DNA of 64,000 nucleotides from an uncultured Nocardioidaceae bacterium (GTDB taxonomy: Bacteria > Actinomycetota > Actinomycetes > Propionibacteriales > Nocardioidaceae): NCBI GenBank assembly GCA_902805855.1, contig CADCUJ010000010.1, forward strand, positions 62,001-126,000, in the 5' to 3' direction. Below the pieces are notes generated by a model. That model saw nothing but the letters and a program-made list of their open reading frames with translations, was not told where the DNA came from and did not search any database. Below are positions 1-7,153 of this stretch, piece after piece (within the stretch, counting starts at the first letter, position 1; every line of letters begins with the position of its first letter). Both the position numbers and the translations under genes were made by a program.

Positions 1-666
1 CATCGCGGGCGCGGCGCCGGTGTGCACCACGCCGGGGCCGCCGACCCACAGCACCTTCTTCCCGCCCTGCTTGGCCTTGCGTATCCCGTCGGCCACCTGC
101 CGGACCAGGACAGCCTGCGGCTTCTCGCTGGACACCTCGGACTCCATGAACCCGAACCCGCCCTCGATGCGGGCGACAGCGGGAACCGACACCTTGATCC
201 CGGCCGCACCGCATACGACCTGCATGCCAGCTTTCACCTCCGCCATCGGCAGCGTCCGGATCCGGGTGTGGCCGTTGTCCTCGGTGACGACCAGGCCGCA
301 GTCCATCTCCGGGTTCTCCACCGAGATCCAGCGGCCGGCGAGCCGGACCCGGGTGTCCAGGTTGGTGGTGGAGTAGAAGCCGTCTGGGAAGACCCCGTCG
401 GCCTCTGCCAGCTCGAGAACCGCCTCGCCGGGGTCGACCTGGTTGACGCCCCGGCCCTGCAGCCGCATCAGCATCCGCTGCAGTGCCTCGTCGTCCTCGG
501 CCGAGACGGTGATCGTGGCGTGCGAGGTGTCGTGCGTCTCGTGACCCAGGTCGAACCGGTCGACGACGTAGTCGCCGCCGTACTCTCGGATATCGCTGAG
601 CACCAGGGACAGCACCCCGCTGTCCATCAGGTGACCGGAGATCTCGACGCTCTCACTGGGCTGCAC
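1..666 (-). CDS. TIGR00300 family protein (LOR/SDH-type N-terminal domain), partial
   Basis: The N-terminal 222 residues of a protein whose C-terminus lies outside the window. The reading frame begins at GTG 666, two codons after an in-frame TGA, so this is close to the earliest possible start. The visible part (HLMDSGVLSLVLSDI near the start, VNQVDPGEAVLELAEADGV, then a stretch ending KKVLWVGGPGVVHTGAAPAM) resembles the conserved domain shared by TIGR00300 proteins and the bifunctional lysine-ketoglutarate reductase/saccharopine dehydrogenase. An archaeal TIGR00300 member has ornithine cyclodeaminase activity, which is family knowledge and not shown here. It is probably the last visible gene of a minus-strand run with the small membrane protein (11-bp gap) and the esterase upstream. 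Function in this organism is unproven. Confidence 0.75.
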   Translation of the reverse strand, partial: MQPSESVEISGHLMDSGVLSLVLSDIREYGGDYVVDRFDLGHETHDTSHATITVSAEDDEALQRMLMRLQGRGVNQVDPGEAVLELAEADGVFPDGFYSTTNLDTRVRLAGRWISVENPEMDCGLVVTEDNGHTRIRTLPMAEVKAGMQVVCGAAGIKVSVPAVARIEGGFGFMESEVSSEKPQAVLVRQVADGIRKAKQGGKKVLWVGGPGVVHTGAAPAM

Positions 667-677
667 GGGTCAGATGA

Positions 678-1130
678 TTACACAACCGCTCCGTCGTCCC
701 CGGACCAGTCGTCGGGTGGCTTGCGCGGCATCGTCGCTACCAGGTACACGAACCCGCCGACGAAGCCGATCACGAGGACCCCGAGGACCCAGTCCCAGAG
801 CCGCCAGCCGAACACCACGGCGATCAGCATCACGAGCGGGGAACCGAACAGGCCGAGCCATCCGAGCCGCTGGCGTGGCTCCATCCTCGGTAGCGGCGGG
901 GGCTCCGGAGGGACGAAGTGGCCCTCGTCCTCCCAGGACCTCTGCGCGCTCAGCGCCTCGGCCGGTCCGGACTCAACCGGGGTCTCCGGGGCACGGTCAC
1001 CCGGCTCCGCCGGAGGCGGCGCCTCGTCGTCGAGGTCCGTCCGGTCGCCGTAGTGCTCCACGATCGCGCGCCAGGCGGCGTCCTCGTCGAGCTTCCGCCC
1101 GGGGTTGGCGTCGTCCGGGTCGGGCGTCAT
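678..1130 (-). CDS. Hypothetical two-helix membrane protein
   Basis: A 150-residue protein not assigned to a named family. The first ~85 residues are acidic and proline-rich (DDEAPPPAEPGD, VPPEPPPLPRMEPRQR), likely disordered and cytoplasmic. Two hydrophobic segments follow at about 88-110 (LGWLGLFGSPLVMLIAVVF) and 112-134 (DWVLGVLVIGFVGGFVYLVA), then a short acidic tail. It lies 18 bp after the esterase stop and 11 bp before the TIGR00300 gene, all on the same strand, so co-transcription is likely. The pattern (disordered N-terminus plus a C-terminal hairpin of helices) is common in actinobacterial small envelope proteins. No function is proposed. Confidence 0.75.
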   Translation of the reverse strand: MTPDPDDANPGRKLDEDAAWRAIVEHYGDRTDLDDEAPPPAEPGDRAPETPVESGPAEALSAQRSWEDEGHFVPPEPPPLPRMEPRQRLGWLGLFGSPLVMLIAVVFGWRLWDWVLGVLVIGFVGGFVYLVATMPRKPPDDWSGDDGAVV

Positions 1131-1148
1131 GGCGGGCTCACAACAGGG

Positions 1149-1919
1149 TCACGGTCCGGTCACTCGTCGGATGAACTGCACGGACTTCTCGAAGATCAGC
1201 GGTGCGTCGTTGTCGAGCGTAGCCACGTGGTAGCTGTTTTCCAGAACCTGTTCCTCGAGGTCGCGCGAGGACACCCGGGCGGCGATGATCCGCCCCGACG
1301 ACGGGTCCACGACGTGGTCGACACTGGAGCGGAAGGTCAGGATCGGCTGGGTCACCTTGGGCAGGTCCCGGCGTACCTGCTTCCAGCCGGTGAGCATCGA
1401 ACCCAAGGCACGCAGCGGCACCCGGTCGTAGCCGTACTCCAGCTGACCGGGCTTCTTGATGTCGTCACCGATGCCGGGGCGGGACGCGATCAGCCGCTTC
1501 AGCACTGGCACGGCGAGCAGCTGCTTGTTGTCGAGGGCCACCGCGGCGTTCACCAGCAGCACGCCGGCCACCTCGTTGCCCCGGTCAGCAGCTAGCTGCA
1601 GGACGAGCCCACCTCCCAGGGACAGCCCACCGACCACGACCTGGTCACAGTTGGCGCGGAGCTTGTCAAAGGCGTGCTCCAGCTCGGAGTACCAGTCCTG
1701 CCAGCCGGTGCGGTTGCACTCCTGCCAGGTCGTCCCGTGCCCCGGCAGCCGGGGAACGGCCACCGCGAGACCGTGCTCGGCGAGGTAGCGCCCCCACGGG
1801 AGCATCGAGGCCGGTGCACCGGTGAACCCGTGGCTGAGCAGCACGCCCACCCGTCGGCCGTCGCTCTCGTCGGGGACACCGTCGGCGTAGAACGGCTGCG
1901 CATGCGGGGCGAGGGACAC
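1149..1919 (-). CDS. Alpha/beta hydrolase, Est30-type carboxylesterase/monoacylglycerol lipase
   Basis: A 256-residue alpha/beta hydrolase. The nucleophile elbow is GLSLGG, the acid is probably Asp in SSVDHVV and the base is His in NSYHVATLDND. HGFTGAP near the N-terminus is the oxyanion-hole segment. Length and motif spacing fit the Bacillus Est30 carboxylesterase/monoacylglycerol lipase group, which hydrolyses short-chain esters or monoglycerides. I chose GTG 1919 because AGGAG lies 5 bases upstream. A longer in-frame ATG at 1997 would add 26 residues, encode through a perfect inverted repeat (1951-1970) and lack a clear ribosome-binding site. It is divergent from an acyltransferase gene at 2048, so lipid metabolism is a plausible context. 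Confidence 0.85.
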   Translation of the reverse strand: MSLAPHAQPFYADGVPDESDGRRVGVLLSHGFTGAPASMLPWGRYLAEHGLAVAVPRLPGHGTTWQECNRTGWQDWYSELEHAFDKLRANCDQVVVGGLSLGGGLVLQLAADRGNEVAGVLLVNAAVALDNKQLLAVPVLKRLIASRPGIGDDIKKPGQLEYGYDRVPLRALGSMLTGWKQVRRDLPKVTQPILTFRSSVDHVVDPSSGRIIAARVSSRDLEEQVLENSYHVATLDNDAPLIFEKSVQFIRRVTGP

Positions 1920-1950
1920 GGGCACTCCTGGCGCGGCTTCCGGTGGCGGG

Positions 1951-1970
1951 TACTCAGAGACAGCTGAGTA
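1951..1970. promoter_or_regulatory. Inverted repeat, candidate operator upstream of the esterase
   Basis: TACTCAG and CTGAGTA form perfect 7-bp arms separated by AGACAG. With the esterase start at GTG 1919, the repeat ends 31 bp upstream of the coding region and lies between the esterase and the divergent acyltransferase gene. That is a typical place for a repressor or activator site. No regulator gene is adjacent, so the binding protein is unknown. Confidence 0.4.
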
Positions 1971-2047
1971 GGAAATACCTGGTCTGCATCGTCGCACGCG
2001 GCCACATTGGGGGCTAGGGTTTCGATCATCGGACGGAGAGGTTTTCG

Positions 2048-2776
2048 GTGTTCTACTGGCTGCTCAGGTGGGTCCTCGTCGGGCCCGTGCTCAAGGCCGT
2101 CTACCGTCCCAGTGTCGAGGGTGCCGAGAACGTCCCCGAGATCGGCCCGGCCATCTTGGCCAGCAACCACCTCTCCTACGCGGACTGGCTCTTCATGCCG
2201 GTCACCCTGCAACGGCGGGTCACCTTCGTGGCGAAGGCGGAGTACTTCACCGGCAAGGGGCTGAAGGGATGGCTGCAGCGGTCGTTCTTCACCGGCTCCG
2301 GCCAGGTGCCGATCGACCGCTCGGGAGCCGGTGCCGCGGAGGGCGCGATGCTCTCGGCGAAGAAGGTGCTCGGCGCCGGCGGACTGTTCGGGATCTATCC
2401 CGAGGGCACCCGCTCGCACGACGGCAGGCTGTATCGCGGCAGGACCGGAGTGGCCCGCCTGGCGCTGGAGATGAAGGTTCCGGTGATCCCGGTCGCGGTG
2501 GTGGGCACCGACGTGGTCGCGCCCCCGGGCAAGAAGCTCGGAAAGCTCATCTCCCCACGGGTGCGCTTCGGCAAGCCGCTCGACTTCTCCCGGTACGAAG
2601 GCATGGAGGGCGACCGCTACATCCTGCGCTCGGTGACCGACGAGGTCATGTACGAGATCATGCGCCTGTCCGGCCAGGAGTACGTCGACGTGTACGCATC
2701 GCGCGCGAAGACACTCGACAAGTTGTCCAAGTCCGGTCCGCCACCCGCCGAGGACACCGAGCTCAAAGCCTCCTGA
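2048..2776 (+). CDS. 1-acyl-sn-glycerol-3-phosphate acyltransferase (PlsC family)
   Basis: A 242-residue LPLAT/PlsC protein predicted to transfer an acyl chain to lysophosphatidate at the inner membrane face. The catalytic H-x4-D motif appears as NHLSYAD at about residues 38-44, and the glycerol-phosphate-binding motif as YPEGTRS at about 117-123. A hydrophobic N-terminus (FYWLLRWVLVGPVLKAVY) could anchor it to the membrane. The start is GTG 2048, preceded by GGAGAGG-like sequence. The stop is 3 bp before the sensor kinase GTG, so the two are almost certainly co-transcribed. Exact substrate, phospholipid or glycolipid acylation, cannot be read from the sequence. Confidence 0.88.
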   Translation: MFYWLLRWVLVGPVLKAVYRPSVEGAENVPEIGPAILASNHLSYADWLFMPVTLQRRVTFVAKAEYFTGKGLKGWLQRSFFTGSGQVPIDRSGAGAAEGAMLSAKKVLGAGGLFGIYPEGTRSHDGRLYRGRTGVARLALEMKVPVIPVAVVGTDVVAPPGKKLGKLISPRVRFGKPLDFSRYEGMEGDRYILRSVTDEVMYEIMRLSGQEYVDVYASRAKTLDKLSKSGPPPAEDTELKAS

Positions 2777-2779
2777 CCG

Positions 2780-3874
2780 GTGAGCGTCGAGAACACGCTC
2801 TACCGCGCGCTCGCCGTGCTCCGGTTCGTGATCACCGTCAACATGGTCGCGGTGAACCTGTGGCGTCGCGACAACATGGACCATCCGTGGGTCGGCTGGC
2901 TCGCGGTTGCGGCGATGGCCGGGTGGACCGTCATCGCGGTCTGGGCCTACAACGCTCCCGAGCGCCGGCGACCGCTGCTCCTGGGCGCCGACCTGGCCGT
3001 CGCGGTCGCAGGCGTCCTGCTGACCCTGTACGTGAAGGGGCCCGACCTGCAGGCGACCCTGCCCGGGTTCTGGGTGATGGGTGCCGTCCTGGCCTGGAGC
3101 GTCCACTGGCACTGGGTGGGCGGTCTGGCCGCGGCGACCGTCGTCTCTGCGGCGGACGTGTCCATCCGCTCCGACCTCACCCAGGTCAACTACGGCAACC
3201 TCTTCCTGCTGATGATCGGGGGACCGGTGGTCGGCTACACCACCGGCCTGCTCAAGGAGATGGCGACGGCCCGGGACCGGGCGGAACGAGCAGCGGCCGC
3301 CGCCGCGGAACGCGCTCGCCTGGCCAGGGTGGTCCACGACGGGGTTCTGCAGGTGCTCTCGCTGGTCCAGCGGCGCGGCCTCGAGCTCGGCGGGGAGGCG
3401 GCGGCTCTGGGCCGGCTCGCCGGTGAGCAGGAGGTGGCGCTCCGGTCGTTCGTGCAGCAGGGCACCGCAGCCCCTCAGTCCTCCACCTCGGGTGACCTGG
3501 CCCGGGCGCTGACGATGCTGGCCTCACCCTCGGTCACCGTGTCCGTTCCGGGGTCCCCGGTCCTGCTGCCGGCCCGTTCCGTGGACGAGGCGGTGGCGGT
3601 GGTGCGCGCCTGCCTGGACAACGTCGACGTCCACGTCGGTCAGGGCGCAGCCGCTTGGGTGCTGCTGGAGGACCTGGGCAGCAGCGCAGTGGTGACCGTG
3701 CGCGACTCGGGACCCGGGATCCCGGACGGGCGGCTGGAGGCCGCCGCCGCCGAAGGCAGGCTCGGGGTGCGCGAGTCGATCCGCGGTCGCGTCGCCGACC
3801 TCGGCGGTACGGCGACGTTGGTCACCGCGCCGGGTCAGGGCACCGAGTGGGAGCTGCGCTTCCCGCGGGACTAG
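2780..3874 (+). CDS. MacS-family sensor histidine kinase
   Basis: A 364-residue integral membrane histidine kinase. About five or six hydrophobic helices fill residues 1-155, for example ALAVLRFVITVNMVAVNLW and LLLGADLAVAVAGVLLTLYV. A short coiled coil rich in Ala and Arg leads to the HisKA_3-type box with VVHDGVLQ, where His about 186 is the expected phospho-acceptor. The C-terminal ATPase keeps N-box (CLDNVDVHVG) and G-box (VRDSGPGIP) residues. The sequence resembles actinobacterial MacS-type kinases that pair with NarL/LuxR regulators. The matching regulator is at 5840, separated by three unrelated genes. The signal sensed is unknown. Confidence 0.85.
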   Translation: MSVENTLYRALAVLRFVITVNMVAVNLWRRDNMDHPWVGWLAVAAMAGWTVIAVWAYNAPERRRPLLLGADLAVAVAGVLLTLYVKGPDLQATLPGFWVMGAVLAWSVHWHWVGGLAAATVVSAADVSIRSDLTQVNYGNLFLLMIGGPVVGYTTGLLKEMATARDRAERAAAAAAERARLARVVHDGVLQVLSLVQRRGLELGGEAAALGRLAGEQEVALRSFVQQGTAAPQSSTSGDLARALTMLASPSVTVSVPGSPVLLPARSVDEAVAVVRACLDNVDVHVGQGAAAWVLLEDLGSSAVVTVRDSGPGIPDGRLEAAAAEGRLGVRESIRGRVADLGGTATLVTAPGQGTEWELRFPRD

Positions 3875-3921
3875 CGGCTACGGCGATTTGCCGGTTTCGC
3901 TCCCTCACCCGGCCGCTGCGG

Positions 3922-4317
3922 ATGATGATGAGGAGCGTGCAGACGACGACGGCGCCAGCGTCTCGGGCGACCAGCAGCCCGCGGCCCTGGGCGTGGCTGC
4001 GCTCCTGCGCTCGCGGGCGCCTGGTGCTCCTCGTGCTGGTGGCCCAGGCCGTGTTCCCGTTCGCTGCCTTCACGGCGGAGCCACCGACCCGGTTCGGTTT
4101 CCAGATGTACTCCGGCATCGGCGGCACCAGCGTCGACGTGCGCGACGAAACCGGAGCCAGCATCGACGTCGACCTCGAGGCGGTCGTCCCCGGCTCCCTG
4201 CGGCCCGAGCTCGACTGGACCGCGCTCCTGCCAGAGCACCTGTGCCGGCGGGTCGCCGGGGCGGAGGAGGTCGAGGTCGCCCAGCTGGACCGGCGGAGGA
4301 CTTTGCGATGCGACTGA
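3922..4317 (+). CDS. Hypothetical small membrane-anchored protein, partner of the HTTM protein
   Basis: About 131 residues, starting at one of three consecutive ATG codons (3922, 3925, 3928). An arginine-rich N-terminus precedes one hydrophobic segment (LVLLVLVAQAVFPFAAF), then an extracytoplasmic-looking domain that begins PPTRFGFQMYSG. Its last 10 bases overlap the start of the HTTM gene at 4308, implying translational coupling. Small proteins of this layout, with an aromatic-rich motif just after the helix, are often encoded next to HTTM/SdpB-like membrane proteins. That association is from general knowledge and the functional link is inference. The gene was accepted on coupling and position; composition is ordinary for the window. 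Confidence 0.65.
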   Translation: MMMRSVQTTTAPASRATSSPRPWAWLRSCARGRLVLLVLVAQAVFPFAAFTAEPPTRFGFQMYSGIGGTSVDVRDETGASIDVDLEAVVPGSLRPELDWTALLPEHLCRRVAGAEEVEVAQLDRRRTLRCD

Positions 4318-5138
4318 GTGACGTGGTGGTGGACCCACGGCCGGTCGCGGTGCTGCGGATGGCGCTCGGGGTGGCCACCGTGATGAACGTGTTCGAGGCA
4401 ACGGACCTGCTCCTCGGGATCGCCGACGGCGCACTGGCGCGGCCCATGGTCGCGTGGGTCCCCGGGCCCAGCACGCCGGTGGTGCTGGCCTACCTCCTCG
4501 TGGGCACGGTCGCCGGTCTCGGCCTCACCTTGGGGGTCCGGACCACCGCGATGGCGCTGACCTGCGGGCTGATGAACGTCGCGGTGCTGGTCTGGGACGA
4601 GCAGACCTACAGCAACCACCGGGTGCTGGCGACCCTCCTCGTGCTCTTCTTGGCCTTCGCCCGGTCTGATCACGCCTGGTCGCTGTCCGCGCGGGGGCGA
4701 GCGGCCACTGCGGTGCCGTGGTGGCCGCAGCTGCTGATCATGGCGCAGGTCTCCGTCGTCTACTGGTTCGCCGCTCTCAGCAAGCTCAACCCGCTGTTCA
4801 TCTCCGGTGACGGGCTGCGGGACTGGGTGTGGTGGCCGCTGCCGGACTGGGTGTTCGCGCCCATGGCGATCGCCACGGTGCTCACTGAGCTCTTCTTGGC
4901 GGTGGGGCTCTGGTTCTGGCGCACGCGCTGGGTGGCCGCGTTGCTCGGTCTCGGCCTGCACCTGTCGATCGTGACGATGCTCGACGACCCGGCTCCGCTG
5001 CTCGCGTTCGCCCTCGAATGCGTCCCGGTGTACCTGCTGTTCCTGTGGCGCCCTCGGTCATTCCCGGCAGCACAGGTGCCCGAAGACCCGCAGAGCCAGC
5101 ACACGGGGCCGCTCGAGCTCGGCGCGCCGCACGGATGA
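4308..5138 (+). CDS. HTTM domain-containing integral membrane protein
   Basis: A 276-residue polytopic protein with about seven or eight helices, resembling the HTTM domain shared with vitamin-K-dependent gamma-carboxylases and SdpB-type proteins. Recognisable segments include WWPQLLIMAQVSVVYWFAALSKLNP, typical of the family core, and SGDGLRDWVWWPLPDW. No lumenal carboxylase domain follows, so carboxylation should not be assumed. The start ATG 4308 overlaps the preceding small gene by 10 bp. It lies between a kinase and its probable regulator, so it may be part of, or controlled by, that signalling system. Confidence 0.78.
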   Translation: MRLSDVVVDPRPVAVLRMALGVATVMNVFEATDLLLGIADGALARPMVAWVPGPSTPVVLAYLLVGTVAGLGLTLGVRTTAMALTCGLMNVAVLVWDEQTYSNHRVLATLLVLFLAFARSDHAWSLSARGRAATAVPWWPQLLIMAQVSVVYWFAALSKLNPLFISGDGLRDWVWWPLPDWVFAPMAIATVLTELFLAVGLWFWRTRWVAALLGLGLHLSIVTMLDDPAPLLAFALECVPVYLLFLWRPRSFPAAQVPEDPQSQHTGPLELGAPHG

Positions 5139-5254
5139 GCCGCGGCCGCGGCACTCGGCTTGCGCGGGTGCCTCGGCTACGTTGCGGGCATGGCCTTCTC
5201 CTGCACCAGGCTCACCGAGGAGCGCGGGGCCACCTCACGCGCAGCGGGCAGCCG

Positions 5255-5779
5255 GTGACGATCCACTCTTCGCACCCCTTCCTCGAGCCTGAGTCGGAGC
5301 GCGACCCGGTCCGTCGGCTGCGCGGCCGGCTGGGAGGTGCGGTCAGCCTCTGGACCTGCGGCGAAGGCTCCGCTCGTGCGGGTTTGACCGTGTCATCGCT
5401 GATGATCGCGAACGGATCGCCGGGTCACGCGCTGGCCCTGGTCGATCCGGACTCCGCCTTCGCCGACGCCGTGGCCACGACCGGGAACGCCGTCGTGGCT
5501 CTACTGAGCTGGTCGCACCGCTACCTAGCCGACGCGTTCGCGGGCACTGCTCCGGCACCGGGCGGGGCGTTCACGCTCGGCACCTGGCGCGACACGGAGT
5601 GGGGTCCCCTGCTCGACGGTGCCTCCGCCTGGGCGGGCGTGCGGCTGCACACGGAGCCGCGAGACGTCGGGTGGAGCCTGCTGCTGGACGCCGTCCTCGA
5701 GCACGTCGAGGTCGGCGAGGACCGGGAGCCGCTGGTGCATCGGCGCGGTTCCTACGTGCGACCGCACCCGGCTGGATAG
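5255..5779 (+). CDS. Flavin reductase-like (FMN-binding split barrel) protein
   Basis: A 174-residue protein. I chose GTG 5255, which begins the conserved region. Segments such as RLRGRLGGAVSLWTC, AGLTVSSLMIANGSPGHALALVDP and AVVALLSWSHRYLADAFAG follow the order seen in flavin reductase-like split barrels: binding of the flavin phosphate near TVSSL, then a strand with a helix ending in DAFAG. The family binds FMN or FAD and often supplies reduced flavin to a partner oxygenase or reduces a small substrate. No oxygenase is nearby. It sits 61 bp before the response-regulator repeat region and probably belongs to the same transcript as the HTTM gene. Confidence 0.72.
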   Translation: MTIHSSHPFLEPESERDPVRRLRGRLGGAVSLWTCGEGSARAGLTVSSLMIANGSPGHALALVDPDSAFADAVATTGNAVVALLSWSHRYLADAFAGTAPAPGGAFTLGTWRDTEWGPLLDGASAWAGVRLHTEPRDVGWSLLLDAVLEHVEVGEDREPLVHRRGSYVRPHPAG

Positions 5780-5839
5780 CCTGCGGGCACGCGAGGGCCC
5801 GGGAGGCCGCGCCGGCGATGGCGGCAGAGGTGGCCCAAG

Positions 5840-5875
5840 GTGGCAGAGGTGGCAGAGGTGGCAGAGGTGGCAGGG
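5840..5875 (+). repeat. 9-bp tandem repeat (GTGGCAGAG) at a gene start
   Basis: Three perfect GTGGCAGAG units at 5840-5866, then GTGGCAGGG, with degenerate copies upstream from about 5822. Each unit supplies a GTG, and the AGAGG formed at each junction lies 8 bases upstream of the next GTG. The repeat is in frame with the response regulator and, if translated, encodes repeated Val-Ala-Glu. Confidence 0.85.
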
Positions 5876-6526
5876 GACAGGATCCGGGTGATGGTCGTCG
5901 ACGACCATCCCATGTGGCGCGACGGTGTGGCCCGTGACCTCACCGAGTCCGGTCTCGACGTGGTCGCGACGGCCGCGAACGGCACCGAGGCGCTCAACCG
6001 GGCGCCGGCCGCCCGGCCCGACGTGGTGGTCCTGGACCTGCAGATCCCGGCGCCCAACGGGGTCGAGGTGACCTCGGCACTGGTGCAGGCGGATCCGGCG
6101 GTTCGGGTGCTGATCCTCTCCGCCTCCGGTGAGCAGAACGACGTCCTCGACGCCGTGAAAGCGGGGGCTACCGGGTACCTGGTCAAGTCTGCCTCCCGCT
6201 CGGACCTGCTCGACGCAGTGCTCCGGGTCGCGGAGGGCGACACGGTGTTCACCCCGGGACTGGCCGGTCTCGTGCTCGGCGAGTACCGCCGCCTGTCCGA
6301 CGCACCGGCTGCGCGCGACGCGGACACTCCGCGGCTGACCGACCGGGAGACCGAGGTGCTCCGCCTGGTCGCGAAGGGGCTCTCCTACAAGCAGATCGCC
6401 GAACGGTTGTACCTGTCCCACCGCACCGTGCAGAACCACGTGCAGAACACCCTGCGCAAGCTGCAGCTGCACAACCGCGTCCAGCTCGTGCGCTACGCGA
6501 TCGAGCAGGGTCTCGACGAGGAGTAG
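5840..6526 (+). CDS. NarL/LuxR-family response regulator
   Basis: About 228 residues from the first GTG, or about 219 from GTG 5867, which is the more usual length. The receiver domain begins RVMVVDDHPMW. The phosphorylatable Asp is in VVLDLQIP (residue 66 from the long start, 57 from the short) and the conserved Lys is in GYLVKSAS. A C-terminal LuxR-type helix-turn-helix spans TDRETEVLRLVAKGLSYKQ to VQNHVQNTLRKLQLHNR. It is the expected partner of the kinase at 2780. The first four in-frame GTG codons lie in a 9-bp tandem repeat, so the true N-terminus is uncertain. Confidence 0.9.
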   Translation: MAEVAEVAEVAGDRIRVMVVDDHPMWRDGVARDLTESGLDVVATAANGTEALNRAPAARPDVVVLDLQIPAPNGVEVTSALVQADPAVRVLILSASGEQNDVLDAVKAGATGYLVKSASRSDLLDAVLRVAEGDTVFTPGLAGLVLGEYRRLSDAPAARDADTPRLTDRETEVLRLVAKGLSYKQIAERLYLSHRTVQNHVQNTLRKLQLHNRVQLVRYAIEQGLDEE

Positions 6527-6548
6527 CTCGGGCCCAGCTCGGCTCTGC

Positions 6549-7142
6549 TCAGTTCCGCACCGCCGAGCGGCCCAGGAAGGCGAGCAGGCGTACGTCGGGC
6601 GCCGAGGCCGGCGAGACGATGACCTCGGAGGCGAACGTGGCCGGGCGGTCCGCATCGGTCACCAGCAGCGACGCGAGGGGCAGCAGCTCCTCGGCCAGCG
6701 CGGTCGGGATGGGACGGGGACTGCCGCAGGCCTGCGCGACGTCCCAGCCGTGCACGGTGATCTCGACCGCCCCGGTGGTGGCCACCACCGGCGCCGTCAC
6801 CTGGCGCCCTGACACGCTCACCGGCTGCCGGCCGGTCACGTGCGTCCAGTCGCCGAGCATCGCGCAGCCCCGGTTCCGCAGGGTCGCCACCGGGTCCTGC
6901 CGGGGGTCTCCGAAGTCCACGTCGGCGACATCCACCACACCGATGTCGGCGGCCTCGTGCAGGGCGGCCAACGAGTCGTTCATGTGCGCCAGCAGCGCCC
7001 GCAGGTCCCAGTCCCGACACGGGGTGGATCGGGTCATCGCCTCGGGCGTGATGAGCTGCAGGCTCCCGTAGGTGTAGCCGAGAGCACGCTCCAGCAGGGC
7101 GATGCCGCCGACCAGAGGTGCCGTCGCGGGCTCACCGACCAT
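6549..7142 (-). CDS. TIGR03086-like metal-binding protein (DinB / mycothiol maleylpyruvate isomerase fold)
   Basis: A 197-residue four-helix DinB-like protein. The segments CRDWDLRALLAHMND and EITVHGWDVAQACG carry the two His positions expected to hold a metal ion in the mycothiol-dependent maleylpyruvate isomerase N-terminal domain family. ATG 7142 is 12 bp after the SigG-like sigma gene on the same strand, so the two are probably co-transcribed. Members of this fold act as mycothiol-dependent transferases, and some are encoded beside sigma factors. A role in regulating or being regulated by the sigma factor is inference. A longer reading frame exists upstream but only overlaps the sigma gene. 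Confidence 0.8.
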   Translation of the reverse strand: MVGEPATAPLVGGIALLERALGYTYGSLQLITPEAMTRSTPCRDWDLRALLAHMNDSLAALHEAADIGVVDVADVDFGDPRQDPVATLRNRGCAMLGDWTHVTGRQPVSVSGRQVTAPVVATTGAVEITVHGWDVAQACGSPRPIPTALAEELLPLASLLVTDADRPATFASEVIVSPASAPDVRLLAFLGRSAVRN

Positions 7143-7153
7143 GGGGGGTCCGA

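Noticed and set aside
22-1053. Long plus-strand frame opposite the first two genes
   Set aside because: Its translation is a His/Pro/Asp-rich antisense of the TIGR00300 and membrane-protein genes, which show clear family motifs on the minus strand.
1592-3337. Long minus-strand frame opposite plsC and the kinase
   Set aside because: Low-complexity composition and no domain motifs; lies over two well-supported plus-strand genes. Third-position GC bias explains such shadows.
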